A program made the translations under genes and the position numbers. Source: Pseudoxanthomonas daejeonensis (GTDB taxonomy: Bacteria > Pseudomonadota > Gammaproteobacteria > Xanthomonadales > Xanthomonadaceae). From it: a stretch of 64,000 nucleotides of DNA. Numbering within the stretch: the first letter of the stretch is position 1; the number at the start of each line of letters is the position of its first letter. Location of the stretch: the NCBI RefSeq assembly GCF_010093205.1, contig NZ_PDWN01000001.1, positions 1 through 64,000 of the forward strand, given 5' to 3'. The notes below the pieces were generated by a model. It ran no database searches. It saw nothing but the letters and a program-made list of their open reading frames with translations, and was not told the origin of the DNA. Positions 55,083 through 64,000 of this stretch are shown piece by piece.

Positions 55083-56465
55083 TCAGTCGGACTTCTGTAG
55101 GCGCGCGTAGAAGAAGCCGTCCATCCCGTCCTCGCCCGGCAGGCGCTGGCGACCGACGCCGGCGGGGTGGCCGAACGCCGCGGGCAACGGACTCGCCACC
55201 GCATCGGCGGTACGGGCCAGGAACGCGTCGACCTGGGTCGCGTTTTCCTCAGGCAGGATCGAACAGGTCGCGTACAGGAGCACGCCGCCCGGGCGCAGCA
55301 GCGGCCAGGCCGCGTCGAGCAGGCGGGCCTGGACCTGGATCAGTGCGGCGAGATCCTCCTCGCGCCGGTGCAGCAGGATGTCGGGCTGGCGCCGGACCAC
55401 GCCGGTAGCCGAGCACGGCGCATCGAGCAGGATCGCATCGAAGGTGAAACCGTCCCACCACAGCGCCGGCATGGTCGCGTCGGCCACCCGCACCTGGACG
55501 CGGCCGGTCGTACCGGGTTCGTACAGGCCGGAGCGTCGCAGGTTTTCCTCGATCCTCGGTACGCGGCGCGGATCCACCTCCAGCGCCAGCAGTTCCAGCG
55601 CCGGGTCGCGCTCGAGCAGGTGCGCGGCCTTGCCGCCGGGCGCTGCACAGGCGTCCAGCACCCGCGCACCGGGCTCGGCGCCCAGTGCGTCGGCGGCCTG
55701 CTGCGCCGAGCCATCCTGCACCGCGACCAGGCCTTCGTCGAAACCGGGCAGCGCGGCCACCGGCACCGGCACTTCCAGGCACAACGCGTCGGCCAGGCGC
55801 GGATCGGTGGTGCTGGCAATGCCGGCCGCCTCGAGCCGGGCGCGGTATTCGTCGCGTGCGATCCGACTGCGGTTCACCCGCAGCCATAACGGTGCGGGCT
55901 GAGCGCTGGCAGCAAACACCTCGGGGGCCTGCGCAGGCCAAGCCGCCTCGATCCGCCCACGCAGCCAGTCTGGCCAGGCCGCGGCCGGATCGGCGGGCGC
56001 GAAGCCCTCACGCTGGGCGCGGCGCAGCAGGGCGTTGACCAGCCCGGCCTGGTGCGGACGGCCCAGCGCGCGCGCAGCTTCCACGGTGGCGGCCAACGCT
56101 GCATGCGCCGGCAGTTGCAGCGCATCGAGCTGGGCGCAACCGGCCAGCAGCAGGGCCATCAGCGGGCCGTCACCTGCCCCTGGCGGCTTCTGCAACCAGC
56201 CGCGCAAGGCCGGCGCGTAGCGATAGCGTCCCCGCAGCGCGGTGAAGGCGATCGCCTCCAGCAACGCGCGATCGCGCGGGTCGGACAGGCGCGGCAGCGT
56301 CGCCGCCAGCTCCGACTTCAGCGAACGACCGCGATGCACGACCGCATCGAGCACCTGCGCCGACAGCACGCGCACCTGCACGCCCGGGGCGCCGGCGCCT
56401 GCCAGGTGGGTCCGCTCCGGGCGCGGCGCCGGAGGCCGGCGATGGTCGGGAGGCCGAGGCGTCAC
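55083..56465 (-). CDS. rsmB: 16S rRNA m5C967 methyltransferase RsmB
   Basis: 460 residues from GTG at 56465, which overlaps the fmt stop as GTGA. An N-terminal NusB-like domain (about 30-160) precedes the methyltransferase domain with SAM motif [10 protein letters not shown] (271-280), Cys351 (DAPCSATGV) and the nucleophile Cys401 ([11 protein letters not shown]). The order def-fmt-rsmB is conserved in proteobacteria. An in-frame start further on near the [14 protein letters not shown] region is possible. Confidence 0.96.
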   Translation of the reverse strand: MTPRPPDHRRPPAPRPERTHLAGAGAPGVQVRVLSAQVLDAVVHRGRSLKSELAATLPRLSDPRDRALLEAIAFTALRGRYRYAPALRGWLQKPPGAGDGPLMALLLAGCAQLDALQLPAHAALAATVEAARALGRPHQAGLVNALLRRAQREGFAPADPAAAWPDWLRGRIEAAWPAQAPEVFAASAQPAPLWLRVNRSRIARDEYRARLEAAGIASTTDPRLADALCLEVPVPVAALPGFDEGLVAVQDGSAQQAADALGAEPGARVLDACAAPGGKAAHLLERDPALELLALEVDPRRVPRIEENLRRSGLYEPGTTGRVQVRVADATMPALWWDGFTFDAILLDAPCSATGVVRRQPDILLHRREEDLAALIQVQARLLDAAWPLLRPGGVLLYATCSILPEENATQVDAFLARTADAVASPLPAAFGHPAGVGRQRLPGEDGMDGFFYARLQKSD

Positions 56466-57391
56466 CGGTCAGCCGTCCGGACCAGGTCGCGACGTGCGTT
56501 GAGCCAGTCGGCCGCGGTGATCGCCCGGCCGCCATCGCGCTGGACCACGCGCAGGCGCAGAACGCCCTGCCCGCAGGCGACATCGATGCCTTCGCGGCCG
56601 GCCGCCAACAGGGTGCCCGGCGCCGCGGCGTGGCCTGCATCCAGCGCGACCGCGCCGTGGATGCGCAGCCGCTCGCCGGCCACCATCGCTTCGGCCACCG
56701 GCCACGGATCGAAGGCGCGCACCGTCCGTGCAAGCACGCTGGCCGCTGCCGTCCAGTCCAGCCGCGCCTCGGCCTTGTCCAGCTTGTGCGCGTAGGTCGC
56801 GCCTTCCTCCGGCTGTGGCCGCGGTACCGGACGGATGCCGGCACGCAGCAGGCCCAGCCCGTCGGCGAGGACCTGCGCGCCCATCTCGGCGAGCCGGTCA
56901 TGCAGCTGCCCGCCGGTTTCATCGGCGCCGATCGGGGTGGACTGGTCGAGGAGCACAGGACCGGTATCCAGCCCGGCGTCCATCTGCATGAGGCATACGC
57001 CGGTGAGCGCGTCCCCGGCCTGGATGGCACGCTGGATCGGCGCGGCGCCGCGCCAGCGCGGCAACAGCGAGGCGTGGACGTTCCAGCAGCCGGCGACAGG
57101 AATATCGAGCACCGCCTGCGGCAGGATCAGACCATAGGCCACCACCACCATCAGATCCGGTGCGAGCTCGCGCAGGGCAGCCTGGGCGGAGCGCCGGCGC
57201 AGGCTCTCCGGCTGCAGCACCGGGATGCCGCGGGCGATCGCCTCCAGCTTGACCGGCGAAGCGGACAGGCCGCGGCCACGGCCGGCCGGCCGGTCCGGCT
57301 GGGTATAGACGGCTACCACCTCGTGGTGCCTGGCGGCGGCACGCAGCGAGGGCACGGCGAAATCCGGCGTGCCGGCGAAGACGATTTTCAT
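56462..57391 (-). CDS. fmt: Methionyl-tRNA formyltransferase
   Basis: Formylates initiator Met-tRNA. 309 residues with the catalytic Asn104, His106 and Asp142 ([23 protein letters not shown]) and the formyl-tetrahydrofolate-binding N-terminus [14 protein letters not shown]. The C-terminal OB domain begins at about 205. It lies 119 bases after def and overlaps rsmB by four bases. Confidence 0.98.
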   Translation of the reverse strand: MKIVFAGTPDFAVPSLRAAARHHEVVAVYTQPDRPAGRGRGLSASPVKLEAIARGIPVLQPESLRRRSAQAALRELAPDLMVVVAYGLILPQAVLDIPVAGCWNVHASLLPRWRGAAPIQRAIQAGDALTGVCLMQMDAGLDTGPVLLDQSTPIGADETGGQLHDRLAEMGAQVLADGLGLLRAGIRPVPRPQPEEGATYAHKLDKAEARLDWTAAASVLARTVRAFDPWPVAEAMVAGERLRIHGAVALDAGHAAAPGTLLAAGREGIDVACGQGVLRLRVVQRDGGRAITAADWLNARRDLVRTADR

Positions 57392-57510
57392 GCGGAAGGG
57401 GTTCGAGGGAGCGGGAAGGAGGGGACGGAGCTGCGGACGAACGTCACCGGCCTGGGCCAGGACCCGGCCCGCACCCGATGCCGTCGCGGACGGCGCCGCA
57501 CCCTTCGGTC

Positions 57511-58023
57511 TCAGGCCGCGTGCTTGCGCGCCTTCGCCAGCTTCTTGCGCACCATCTCGCGCTTGAGCGGCGAGAGGTAGTCGACGAACAGCTTGCCTTC
57601 CAGGTGGTCCATCTCGTGCTGGATGCACACCGCCAGCAGGCCATCGGTACTGAGCTCCTGCTCGCGGCCCTGGCGATCCAGGTGGCGCACGGTAATGGCA
57701 TTGGCGCGGGTCACGTCGGCGAAAATCCCGGGTACCGACAGGCAGCCTTCCTGGTAGACCTGTTCGCCATCGCGGACGGTGATCTGCGGGTTGATGAAGA
57801 CCATCGGCTGGTCCTTGCCCTCGCTGACGTCGATGACCATGAAACGCAGGTGGGTATCGACCTGGCTGGCGGCCAGGCCGATGCCTGGCGCGGCATACAT
57901 GGTCTCGAACATGTCGTCGAGCAGGGTCTGGAACTCCGGCGTGGTCACCTGCGCCGGGTCGACCGGCGCGGCCCGGGTACGCAGGCGCGGATCGGGAAAC
58001 TCGAGGATGGGCAGCAAGGCCAT
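57511..58023 (-). CDS. def: Peptide deformylase
   Basis: Removes the formyl group from new proteins. 170 residues with motif 1 GIGLAASQ (47-54), motif 2 EGCLS (Cys94) and motif 3 QHEMDH (His136, Glu137, His140), which bind the metal and carry out catalysis. The basic C-terminus ([17 protein letters not shown]) is typical of gammaproteobacterial enzymes and binds the ribosome. It heads the def-fmt-rsmB run and is divergent from the lysM gene. Confidence 0.98.
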   Translation of the reverse strand: MALLPILEFPDPRLRTRAAPVDPAQVTTPEFQTLLDDMFETMYAAPGIGLAASQVDTHLRFMVIDVSEGKDQPMVFINPQITVRDGEQVYQEGCLSVPGIFADVTRANAITVRHLDRQGREQELSTDGLLAVCIQHEMDHLEGKLFVDYLSPLKREMVRKKLAKARKHAA

Positions 58024-58087
58024 GGGGGAACTCCGAGGGGGATGACCGGGACAAACCGGCCCGCCGTCGCAATTCTAGCGCGGAAGC

Positions 58088-58118
58088 TTGCGCAACGGCC
58101 TGAATTCTGGACTATAGT
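58088..58118 (+). promoter_or_regulatory. Possible promoter of the lysM-dprA-smg run
   Basis: TTGCGC (58088-58093) and TATAGT (58113-58118) are 19 bases apart, a little wide for sigma-70. They lie 39 bases before the lysM start in the def-lysM divergent gap, the only AT-rich part of it. Confidence 0.5.
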
Positions 58119-58156
58119 CGCCTGACCTGTTGGGGAAATCAGGCGAGAACGCAACC

Positions 58157-59278
58157 ATGCTCACACGCCTTCGGACGGTACTTGCCGTCGCGATGATGAC
58201 CGTCGCCACCTATGCTGCCGCCGTCGAGTCGCGGGGCAGTCATCCGGACACGTACGTCGTGGTCCGGGGCGACACGCTCTGGGATATTGCCGGACGCTTC
58301 CTCGGCAAGCCGTGGCTGTGGCCGGAAATCTGGCAGGCCAATCCACAGGTCGCCAATCCACACCTGATCTTTCCGGGCGACGTCCTGAGCCTGGCCTACC
58401 TGGACCGCGTCGCGGTACAGGCCGGCCCGCGCGAAGAGGCCCCGATCGGCGCGGTTCCGCTGTCGGAAATCGAGCCGTTCCTCAAGGACCTGCGCGTCAC
58501 CGACGCCTTCGAGCACCTGCCCTACGTGGTCGGGTTCGAAGACAACCGCCTGCGCGGCAGCGCCGGCCAGATCGCCTACGTGAAGGGACTCGACGGCGTA
58601 CAGGCCGGCCAGCGCTATATGGTGCTGCGCCCGACCGTGCGTTACGCCCTGCCGCGGCCGTTCCAGCACCTGGAGGCCGACGGCCGCCCGATGCCGCTGG
58701 ACGGCGTGCTGTGGAGCCAGTACGTACCGCCGACCACCCGCAACGAAGCCCTCGGCTACGAGCTGTCCAAGGTCAATGTCGGCACGGTCACCCGCGCCTC
58801 GGGCACCGGCGGCGTCGAAGTGGCCACGTTGAGCCTGGAGGACAGTGGTCACGAGGTCCGTGCCGGCGACCGCGTGGTCCCGGTCGAGGCGCAGGCCTAC
58901 GACCTGCAGTTCTTCCCGCATCCGCCGGCTTCGCAACCGGCCGATGTCAGCGTGCTGGCCGTTGCCGTCAGCGCCACCGCCGGTGGCCCGCGTGACGTCA
59001 TCGCGATCTCCGCCGGCCGTCTGGACGGCATCGACAACGGCACCGTCTTCTCGCTGTGGCGGCCGGGCCGCCACATCAACGACCGCGTGAACGGTGCCCG
59101 CACCTCGCGCATGGACGACCAGTTCACCGGCAACGGCAGCACGGTCGCCCTGCCGGAGGAGTACGCCGCCCATGCGATGGTGTTCCGCACCTTCGACAAG
59201 GTGAGCTATGCGCTGGTGATGGACGGGACCAAGCCGGTCCGGGTCGGTTTCCAGGCACGGCATCCCGACGCGCAGTAA
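58157..59278 (+). CDS. LysM-domain exported protein
   Basis: 373 residues with a signal peptide (VLAVAMMTVATYAAAVE), a LysM domain at about 32-78 (VVVRGDTLWDIAGRFLGKPWLWPEIWQ) that should bind peptidoglycan, and a long C-terminal beta-rich part without a named domain. Homologues are regularly found between def and dprA. Its role is not settled. The ATG at 58157 is favoured because it gives a normal signal peptide; a TTG at 58130 would add nine residues. A hairpin separates it from dprA. Confidence 0.9.
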   Translation: MLTRLRTVLAVAMMTVATYAAAVESRGSHPDTYVVVRGDTLWDIAGRFLGKPWLWPEIWQANPQVANPHLIFPGDVLSLAYLDRVAVQAGPREEAPIGAVPLSEIEPFLKDLRVTDAFEHLPYVVGFEDNRLRGSAGQIAYVKGLDGVQAGQRYMVLRPTVRYALPRPFQHLEADGRPMPLDGVLWSQYVPPTTRNEALGYELSKVNVGTVTRASGTGGVEVATLSLEDSGHEVRAGDRVVPVEAQAYDLQFFPHPPASQPADVSVLAVAVSATAGGPRDVIAISAGRLDGIDNGTVFSLWRPGRHINDRVNGARTSRMDDQFTGNGSTVALPEEYAAHAMVFRTFDKVSYALVMDGTKPVRVGFQARHPDAQ

Positions 59279-59302
59279 GCGCCGGAGAATTCCTACAGCA
59301 CG

Positions 59303-59332
59303 CGACGACGGCGCCCGAGGGCGCCGTCGTCG
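59303..59332 (+). terminator. Strong hairpin between lysM and dprA
   Basis: A perfect 13-bp GC stem (59303-59315 with 59320-59332) and a four-base loop, followed by TTTCC. It may be a partial terminator that lowers dprA expression. Confidence 0.6.
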
Positions 59333-59353
59333 TTTCCGGGTAACGATCCTGCG

Positions 59354-60469
59354 ATGCCCGCGCCCTGCCCACCCGATCCCTTGCCGCTGCTGCGACGGCT
59401 GCTGGCAGGGGAGCGTCGTGCACCGCATCGTGCGCTGCCACCCCCTGGCGGACCGGGCGATCCGGAACTGCACGCGGGGAAGGAGGCCATCCCTGCCACC
59501 GCCCTCGATCGCGCGCTGGCCTGGCTGGCGCATCCGGGCCACCACCTGATCGGCAACGACGATCCGCGCTATCCGCCGCTGCTGCGGCAGGCGCCGGATC
59601 CGCCGCTGGCCCTGTTTGTCGACGGCGACCCGGACATGCTGTGGCGACCGTCTATCGCCGTGGTCGGCAGCCGCAGCGCCAGCCCGGGCGGACGCGATAC
59701 CGCCCGGCTGTTCGCCGATGCGCTGTGCCGGGCCGGGCTGGCCGTCACCAGCGGCCTGGCCGCGGGCATCGACGCCGCTGCGCACGACGCGGCGCTGGCC
59801 GCCGGCGGACTCACCGTGGCCGTGCTCGGCACCGGAGCGGACGTGCCCTACCCGCCCCGCCATGACCGCCTGCGCGATCGCATCGCCATCTCCGGTGCGG
59901 TGGTAAGCGAACACCTGCCCGGTACCCCGCCCCGCGCCTGGCACTTCCCCGGCCGCAACCGGATCATCGCCGGACTTTCGCTGGGCACCCTGGTAGTCGA
60001 GGCGGCCGTGCGCTCGGGGGCGCTGATCACCGCCCGCCTGGCCGCAGAGGCCGGGCGCGAGGTCTTCGCCATCCCCGGCTCGATCCACCTCCCCCAGGCC
60101 CGTGGCTGCCATCGCCTGATCCGCGACGGGGCCCAACTGGTCGAGCACCCGGACGAAGTTCTGGCTGGAATCGCAGCGCTGGCCGGGCGCCTGGCCACCT
60201 CCCTTGGGCCGCACGCCAGGTCCACGGACGCCCCGACGACGCGCTCCGCGAGGCCTTCATGCGCCCCCCGCGGCGACACTGTCGACCACGACAGATTGTG
60301 GGCCGCCCTCGGCTACGACCCAACCCCTATGGATCTGCTGGTCGAGCGCACCGGATTGACGACCGCCGCCCTGTCCTCCATGCTGCTGGCCATGGAACTG
60401 GATGGGCGGGTCGCGGTCGAACATGGCCGCTACGCACGCAGGTCCACCGGCGGCGACGCGATCGCCTGA
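59354..60469 (+). CDS. dprA: DNA-processing protein DprA
   Basis: Loads RecA onto incoming single-stranded DNA during natural transformation. 371 residues: a short N-terminal region, the Rossmann-fold core at about 80-290 ([53 protein letters not shown]), and a C-terminal winged-helix domain (about 310-360). The core arginine and lysine motifs are intact, so the protein should be functional. It is followed by smg. Confidence 0.96.
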   Translation: MPAPCPPDPLPLLRRLLAGERRAPHRALPPPGGPGDPELHAGKEAIPATALDRALAWLAHPGHHLIGNDDPRYPPLLRQAPDPPLALFVDGDPDMLWRPSIAVVGSRSASPGGRDTARLFADALCRAGLAVTSGLAAGIDAAAHDAALAAGGLTVAVLGTGADVPYPPRHDRLRDRIAISGAVVSEHLPGTPPRAWHFPGRNRIIAGLSLGTLVVEAAVRSGALITARLAAEAGREVFAIPGSIHLPQARGCHRLIRDGAQLVEHPDEVLAGIAALAGRLATSLGPHARSTDAPTTRSARPSCAPRGDTVDHDRLWAALGYDPTPMDLLVERTGLTTAALSSMLLAMELDGRVAVEHGRYARRSTGGDAIA

Positions 60470-60546
60470 CCGGGGTGGCAGGCGTGGGCACTTTGCCCGT
60501 GGTTCCCCACCCCACGGCGTCCCGAACGGGGCGCAGGCCGAGGGCA

Positions 60547-61020
60547 ATGAAAGAAAGCATTCTGGACGTTCTGCTTTATCTCTTCGAACACTACATCGGT
60601 GACGATGCGGACACCCTCCGCGACCGCGATCCGCTGCAGGAAGGGCTGATCGAAGCCGGCTTCAGTCCAAGCGAAATCAGCAAGGCCTTCGACTGGCTCG
60701 ACGGGCTGGCGGAGCAGCGCCCGGCCGCAGGCGATGCGCGCGTCGACGGCCCGGTGCGGGTCTACCACGGACCCGAGCTGGACAAGCTCGACGTGGAATG
60801 CCGCGGCTTCCTGCTGTTCCTGGAACAGCAGCGCGTGCTCGATGCGGACCAGCGCGAGCTGGTGCTGGACCGGGCCATGGCCCTGGACCAGGACGAGCTG
60901 GACCTGGATGACCTCAAGTGGGTGATCCTGATGGTGCTGTTCAACCAGCCCGGCGCCGAAGCGGCGTACGCGTGGATGGAAACGCAGATGTTCGGCGAGG
61001 AAGCCGAACCGGTGCACTGA
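60547..61020 (+). CDS. smg: Smg/DUF494 family protein
   Basis: 157 residues of the DUF494/Smg family, with the start [17 protein letters not shown], the two-helix [17 protein letters not shown] and the acidic C-terminus ([19 protein letters not shown]). Function unknown; the gene lies between dprA and topA in most gammaproteobacteria. Here two GYF_2 genes separate it from topA. Confidence 0.95.
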   Translation: MKESILDVLLYLFEHYIGDDADTLRDRDPLQEGLIEAGFSPSEISKAFDWLDGLAEQRPAAGDARVDGPVRVYHGPELDKLDVECRGFLLFLEQQRVLDADQRELVLDRAMALDQDELDLDDLKWVILMVLFNQPGAEAAYAWMETQMFGEEAEPVH

Positions 61021-61121
61021 TCGGCATCCGCGTGCCACGATGACCCCGGAAGCCGGCGCAAGCCGGCTTCCGCGCATCCGGGGCATGGGGTAACGTGGAC
61101 GCGCACGCTACGGGGAATCAC

Positions 61122-61799
61122 ATGAGCGACTGGTATTACGCCACTGCCGACGGGCAGCGGCACGGCCCTTTGCAGGCCGCGGATTTGCGCGCACTCGCCG
61201 CCAGTGGCGCGATCGGTGCGCAGACACTGGTGTGGCGCGACGGCCAGGCGCAGTGGCGTCCATTGCAGGATTTCACCGCCGAGCTGGAACTGGCGGCACT
61301 GCCGCCGCCCTTGCCCGCGGCGTCGATTGCGCCCGTGGCTTCCGCGCCGCGGCCCTCCGGCCTGTCCGGTTGCGCGATCGCCGCGTTGATCGGTGTTGCG
61401 GGCGTGTTCTTGATCGCCGTCGTCGGCATCCTCGCCGCGATCGCCCTGCCCGCGTACCAGGACTACACCCTGCGCGCGCACACGTCCGCCACCATCGCGC
61501 AGGCCCAGGCATTGCAGTCGGCGGTTACCGAGTTCATGGCCGCCAACGACCGCTGCCCTCGCAACGGCGATGAAGGCTTCGGCGATGCGGACAGCTACGC
61601 GCAGGCGAACCTGGGCCCGGTGACGTTCGGCGAATTCGAAGGCAGCGACCTGTGCGGGCTGGAAGCGACCATCGCGGCCCCCGGCAAGCCCGCGCTGGAC
61701 GGCAACGCGATCTGGCTGGAATACGACCCCAACGGTGCCGGCTGGCAGTGCAGCTCGGAAGTCGAGGACAAGTACCTGCCGGTCTCCTGCCGTGGCTGA
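61122..61799 (+). CDS. GYF_2 domain fused to a pilin-like domain
   Basis: 225 residues. The N-terminal 50 form a GYF_2 (DUF4339) domain: [17 protein letters not shown] and [15 protein letters not shown] Pro/Ala linker leads to one membrane helix (about 92-118) that reads like a type IV pilin helix, including [20 protein letters not shown]. The segment after it looks like a pilin head with four cysteines (RCPRNG, DLCGL, WQCSS, VSCRG). The prepilin peptidase site and N-terminal Phe are absent, so it cannot be processed as a pilin. The ATG at 61122 has GGGGA upstream. It is 40 bases before its paralogue. Role unknown. Confidence 0.88.
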   Translation: MSDWYYATADGQRHGPLQAADLRALAASGAIGAQTLVWRDGQAQWRPLQDFTAELELAALPPPLPAASIAPVASAPRPSGLSGCAIAALIGVAGVFLIAVVGILAAIALPAYQDYTLRAHTSATIAQAQALQSAVTEFMAANDRCPRNGDEGFGDADSYAQANLGPVTFGEFEGSDLCGLEATIAAPGKPALDGNAIWLEYDPNGAGWQCSSEVEDKYLPVSCRG

Positions 61800-61838
61800 G
61801 ACGCGCCCCACCGATCCATCCAGCAAGGAACGCACCGC

Positions 61839-62813
61839 ATGACCGAGTGGTACTACGCCGATCGCCAGCGCAGGCAGATCGGCCCGCAGCCGGCAGAAGC
61901 CCTCGTCCAGCGCTTCCGCGCCGGCGAGATCGATGCGGCGACCCTGGTCTGGCGGGACGGGTTGCCAGCCTGGCAGCCGCTGGGTTCGCTGCGGGCCGAG
62001 TTGGGCCTGGAGGACGCGGCGGCGACCCTGGACTTCCGCATCGAACCGGTCCTGGCCGCCTCCGTGCCGCCGGCCGATGCAACGCCAGCGGCCGCCCCGG
62101 GCGGCGGCGGCGTGGCGCCTGCCTCCGCGGGGGCCTACAGCCCCTACTCCGCACCGGTGGCAATGATGGATGTCCGTGCCGGCGCCGACCCGGTCCACGG
62201 CGGCGACGTGGTCATGGCAGGCCTGTGGCGCCGCTTCGCCGCCAGTGTCGTCGACGGCCTGGTCACCGGCGTGCTCAGTTACGCCCTGCTGATCCCGCTG
62301 ATGCTGGTATTCGGCATGAGCCTGTCGAGCCTGGCCCAGAACGAGCTCGCGGGGGCAGGGGCCAGCGTGACCTTCCTGTTCCTGAACTACGCGATCAGCT
62401 TCGGCGTGCCGATGCTGTATTTCGCGTGGATGCACTCGTCCGGCACCCAGGCCAGCCTGGGCAAGATGGCGGTCGGGGCCAAGGTCGTGCGCACCAACGG
62501 CGAGCCGATCGGCTTCGGCCGGGCCCTCCTGCGCTACCTGGCCTACCTGCTGTTCGTGCTCTTCACCTGCGGCCTGGGCGTGCTGATCTCGGGCCTGATG
62601 GTCGCCTTCACCGAGCGCAAGCAGGCCCTGCACGACATGCTGTGCGACACCCTGGTGGTGGACAAGTGGGCCTACACTGACCGCCCGGAATGGCAGGAAC
62701 GCGGGCTCGGCACGGTCACCGTGGTGATCCTGGTGCTGTTCGCCCTGATGTTCGTGGCGATGGCGGTGGCGGCGATCGCGATGATCGGACTGTTGTCGTC
62801 GATGAAGTGGTAA
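61839..62813 (+). CDS. GYF_2 domain fused to an RDD membrane domain
   Basis: 324 residues. The same GYF_2 head as the preceding gene ([31 protein letters not shown]) is followed by a Pro/Ala/Gly linker and an RDD domain at about 130-275 (AGLWRRFAASVVDGLVTGVL, TQASLGKMAVGAKVVRTNG, RKQALHDMLCDTLVV), with an extra C-terminal membrane helix (VVILVLFALMFVAMAVAAIAMI). RDD proteins are often ion or sodium-linked transport proteins, but function here is unknown. The two genes are probably one operon downstream of smg. Confidence 0.9.
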   Translation: MTEWYYADRQRRQIGPQPAEALVQRFRAGEIDAATLVWRDGLPAWQPLGSLRAELGLEDAAATLDFRIEPVLAASVPPADATPAAAPGGGGVAPASAGAYSPYSAPVAMMDVRAGADPVHGGDVVMAGLWRRFAASVVDGLVTGVLSYALLIPLMLVFGMSLSSLAQNELAGAGASVTFLFLNYAISFGVPMLYFAWMHSSGTQASLGKMAVGAKVVRTNGEPIGFGRALLRYLAYLLFVLFTCGLGVLISGLMVAFTERKQALHDMLCDTLVVDKWAYTDRPEWQERGLGTVTVVILVLFALMFVAMAVAAIAMIGLLSSMKW

Positions 62814-63014
62814 AAGGGCTCCCCATCGGGCCGGGCGGCGGAACGCCCGGCTTGACACGGCCGGCCACGGCGTGATTCACGTATAAAAAGGACAGCGACC
62901 ACGCCCGGGGGGCCCCTCCCGGGCGTCGGCTTCTCTGGCGACAGCGTTCTTCACGTGACGCTAACCGCCCGCATCCGGTCCCGGAAGGACCGCCGCCGCA
63001 CCCAGACTATTGCC
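62814..63014. other. Spacer before topA with two hairpins
   Basis: An 8-bp stem (62830-62837 with 62844-62851) just past the RDD gene may act in termination. A second stem (62901-62909 with 62918-62926) lies in what would be the topA leader. TATAAA at 62882-62887 is the best -10-like box, but no matching -35 is at normal distance. Nothing else was seen. Confidence 0.5.
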
Positions 63015-64000
63015 ATGCCCAAGCATCTCCTCATCGTCGAATCGCCCGCCAAGGCCAAGACGATCAACAAATATCTCGGCAAGGACTTCACCGTCCTGGC
63101 CTCCTATGGGCACGTGCGCGACCTGGTGCCCAAGGAGGGAGCGGTCGATCCCGAGCGCGGCTTCGCCATGCGCTACGACCTGATCGAGAAGAACGAGAAG
63201 CACGTCGAGGCGATCGCCAGGGCGGCAAAGGCGGCCGACGACATCTGGCTGGCGACCGACCCGGACCGCGAAGGCGAGGCGATCAGCTGGCACATCGCCG
63301 AGATCCTCAAGGAACGCGGCCTGCTCGGCAACAAGCCGCTGCACCGGGTGGTGTTCACCGAGATCACCCCGCGTGCGATCAAGGAGGCGATGACCCAGCC
63401 GCGCGCGATCGCCGTGGACCTGGTCGATGCACAGCAGGCGCGCAGGGCGCTCGACTACCTGGTCGGCTTCAACCTCTCGCCGGTGCTGTGGCGCAAGGTG
63501 CAGCCGGGCCTGTCGGCCGGCCGCGTGCAGTCGCCCGCGCTGCGGATGATCGTCGAACGCGAGGAGGAGATCGAAGCGTTCCGGGCGCGCGAGTACTGGA
63601 GCATCGGTGCCGAGCTGGCCCACGCCTCGCAGCCGTTCACCGCCAAGCTCATCAAGCTCGACGGGCAGAAGTTCGAACAGTTCACCATCACCGATGGCGA
63701 CACCGCCGAAGCGGCGCGCCTGCGCCTGCAGCAGGCAGCCGCCGGTGCGCTGCATGTCACCGACGTGGCCAGCAAGGAGCGCAAGCGCCGCCCGGCGCCG
63801 CCGTTCACCACCTCGACCCTGCAGCAGGAAGCATCGCGCAAGCTCGGCTTCACCACGCGCAAGACCATGCAGGTCGCGCAGAAGCTGTATGAAGGCGTGG
63901 CCCTGGGCGACGAAGGCACGGTCGGCCTGATCAGCTACATGCGTACCGACTCGGTGAGCCTGTCGCAGGAAGCCCTGGCCGAGATCCGGGACGTGATCGC
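63015..64000 (+). CDS. topA: DNA topoisomerase I, 5' part
   Basis: Type IA topoisomerase that relaxes negative supercoils. About 328 residues are in the window; the gene continues past the end. The TOPRIM domain has Glu9 (LLIVESPAKAKT) and DPDREGEA, and the catalytic tyrosine is Tyr308 in LISYMRTDSVS. The start at 63015 gives the standard N-terminus PKHLLIVESPAKA. It is downstream of smg and the GYF_2 pair, 201 bases from the latter. Confidence 0.98.
   Translation, partial: MPKHLLIVESPAKAKTINKYLGKDFTVLASYGHVRDLVPKEGAVDPERGFAMRYDLIEKNEKHVEAIARAAKAADDIWLATDPDREGEAISWHIAEILKERGLLGNKPLHRVVFTEITPRAIKEAMTQPRAIAVDLVDAQQARRALDYLVGFNLSPVLWRKVQPGLSAGRVQSPALRMIVEREEEIEAFRAREYWSIGAELAHASQPFTAKLIKLDGQKFEQFTITDGDTAEAARLRLQQAAAGALHVTDVASKERKRRPAPPFTTSTLQQEASRKLGFTTRKTMQVAQKLYEGVALGDEGTVGLISYMRTDSVSLSQEALAEIRDVI

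Noticed and set aside
62852-62887. TTGACA and TATAAA as a topA promoter
   Set aside because: The two hexamers are 24 bases apart, too far for a standard sigma-70 promoter. Either may be used with a poorer partner.

Overview
The window is a stretch of a high-GC gammaproteobacterial chromosome, most likely Xanthomonadaceae (Lysobacterales; something near Pseudoxanthomonas, Lysobacter, Luteimonas or Xanthomonas). This rests on the protein sequences, on the gene orders (mreBCD-mrdA-rodA-mltB-rlpA-dacA; lptM-dapF-DUF484-xerC-hslVU; def-fmt-rsmB divergent from lysM-dprA-smg-topA; algZ-algR-hemC), and on dispersed palindromes of the GTAGGAGCGG...CGCGAC type that are common between genes in this family. 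The genus cannot be fixed from the sequence alone. It is mostly core chromosome: no phage, insertion sequence, CRISPR array, rRNA or tRNA gene was seen.

Layout. 1-1340: an abnormal left edge. A 210-base piece of the prc protease gene is repeated here and abuts an Lrp-type regulator gene that has lost its start; it is followed by a perfect 166-bp tandem repeat array. 1340-8240 (minus): prc, lipA, lipB, the DUF493 gene and a secreted GH2 glycosidase, with an unusually long, strongly folded spacer between lipB and lipA. 8452-18309 (minus): the complete rod-shape and wall-elongation operon, from mreB to dacA. 18632-23806: a PfkB-family kinase, a lipoprotein/small membrane protein pair, an M1 aminopeptidase and ubiE. 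24055-26656: a cytosine deaminase of the fungal type, a LysR regulator with a dyad operator over its own start codon, a LysE-type exporter and an FMN reductase. 26678-32790 (minus): hslU, hslV, DUF1203, xerC, DUF484, dapF, lptM and a DUF454 gene.

32815-37744 holds two adjacent S9A serine peptidases and a small membrane protein. 38049-41069 has a WYL regulator, an unrecognised polytopic membrane protein and hemC. 41207-45617 has the AlgR/AlgZ two-component pair, a carboxylesterase and opgH. 45849-51889 looks like an acetate or short-acid uptake and activation module: a LuxR-type response regulator and acs on the minus strand, diverging from a DcaP-type porin and an MHS transporter with a long extracytoplasmic loop like that of Deh4p. 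52-55 kb carries an O-antigen-ligase-like protein and a GT39 glycosyltransferase. 55083-58023 is rsmB-fmt-def. 58157-64000 is lysM, dprA, smg, two paralogous GYF_2-domain membrane proteins (one fused to a pilin-like domain, one to an RDD domain) and the 5' part of topA, which runs off the window.

Most interesting for follow-up: the GYF_2-pilin fusion beside GYF_2-RDD; the folded lipB-lipA spacer; the tandem palindrome array; the fungal-type cytosine deaminase; the acs/porin/Deh4p-like module; and the prc-lrp junction, which may be an assembly artefact. I did not find a convincing multi-gene defence system or other clearly undescribed system.
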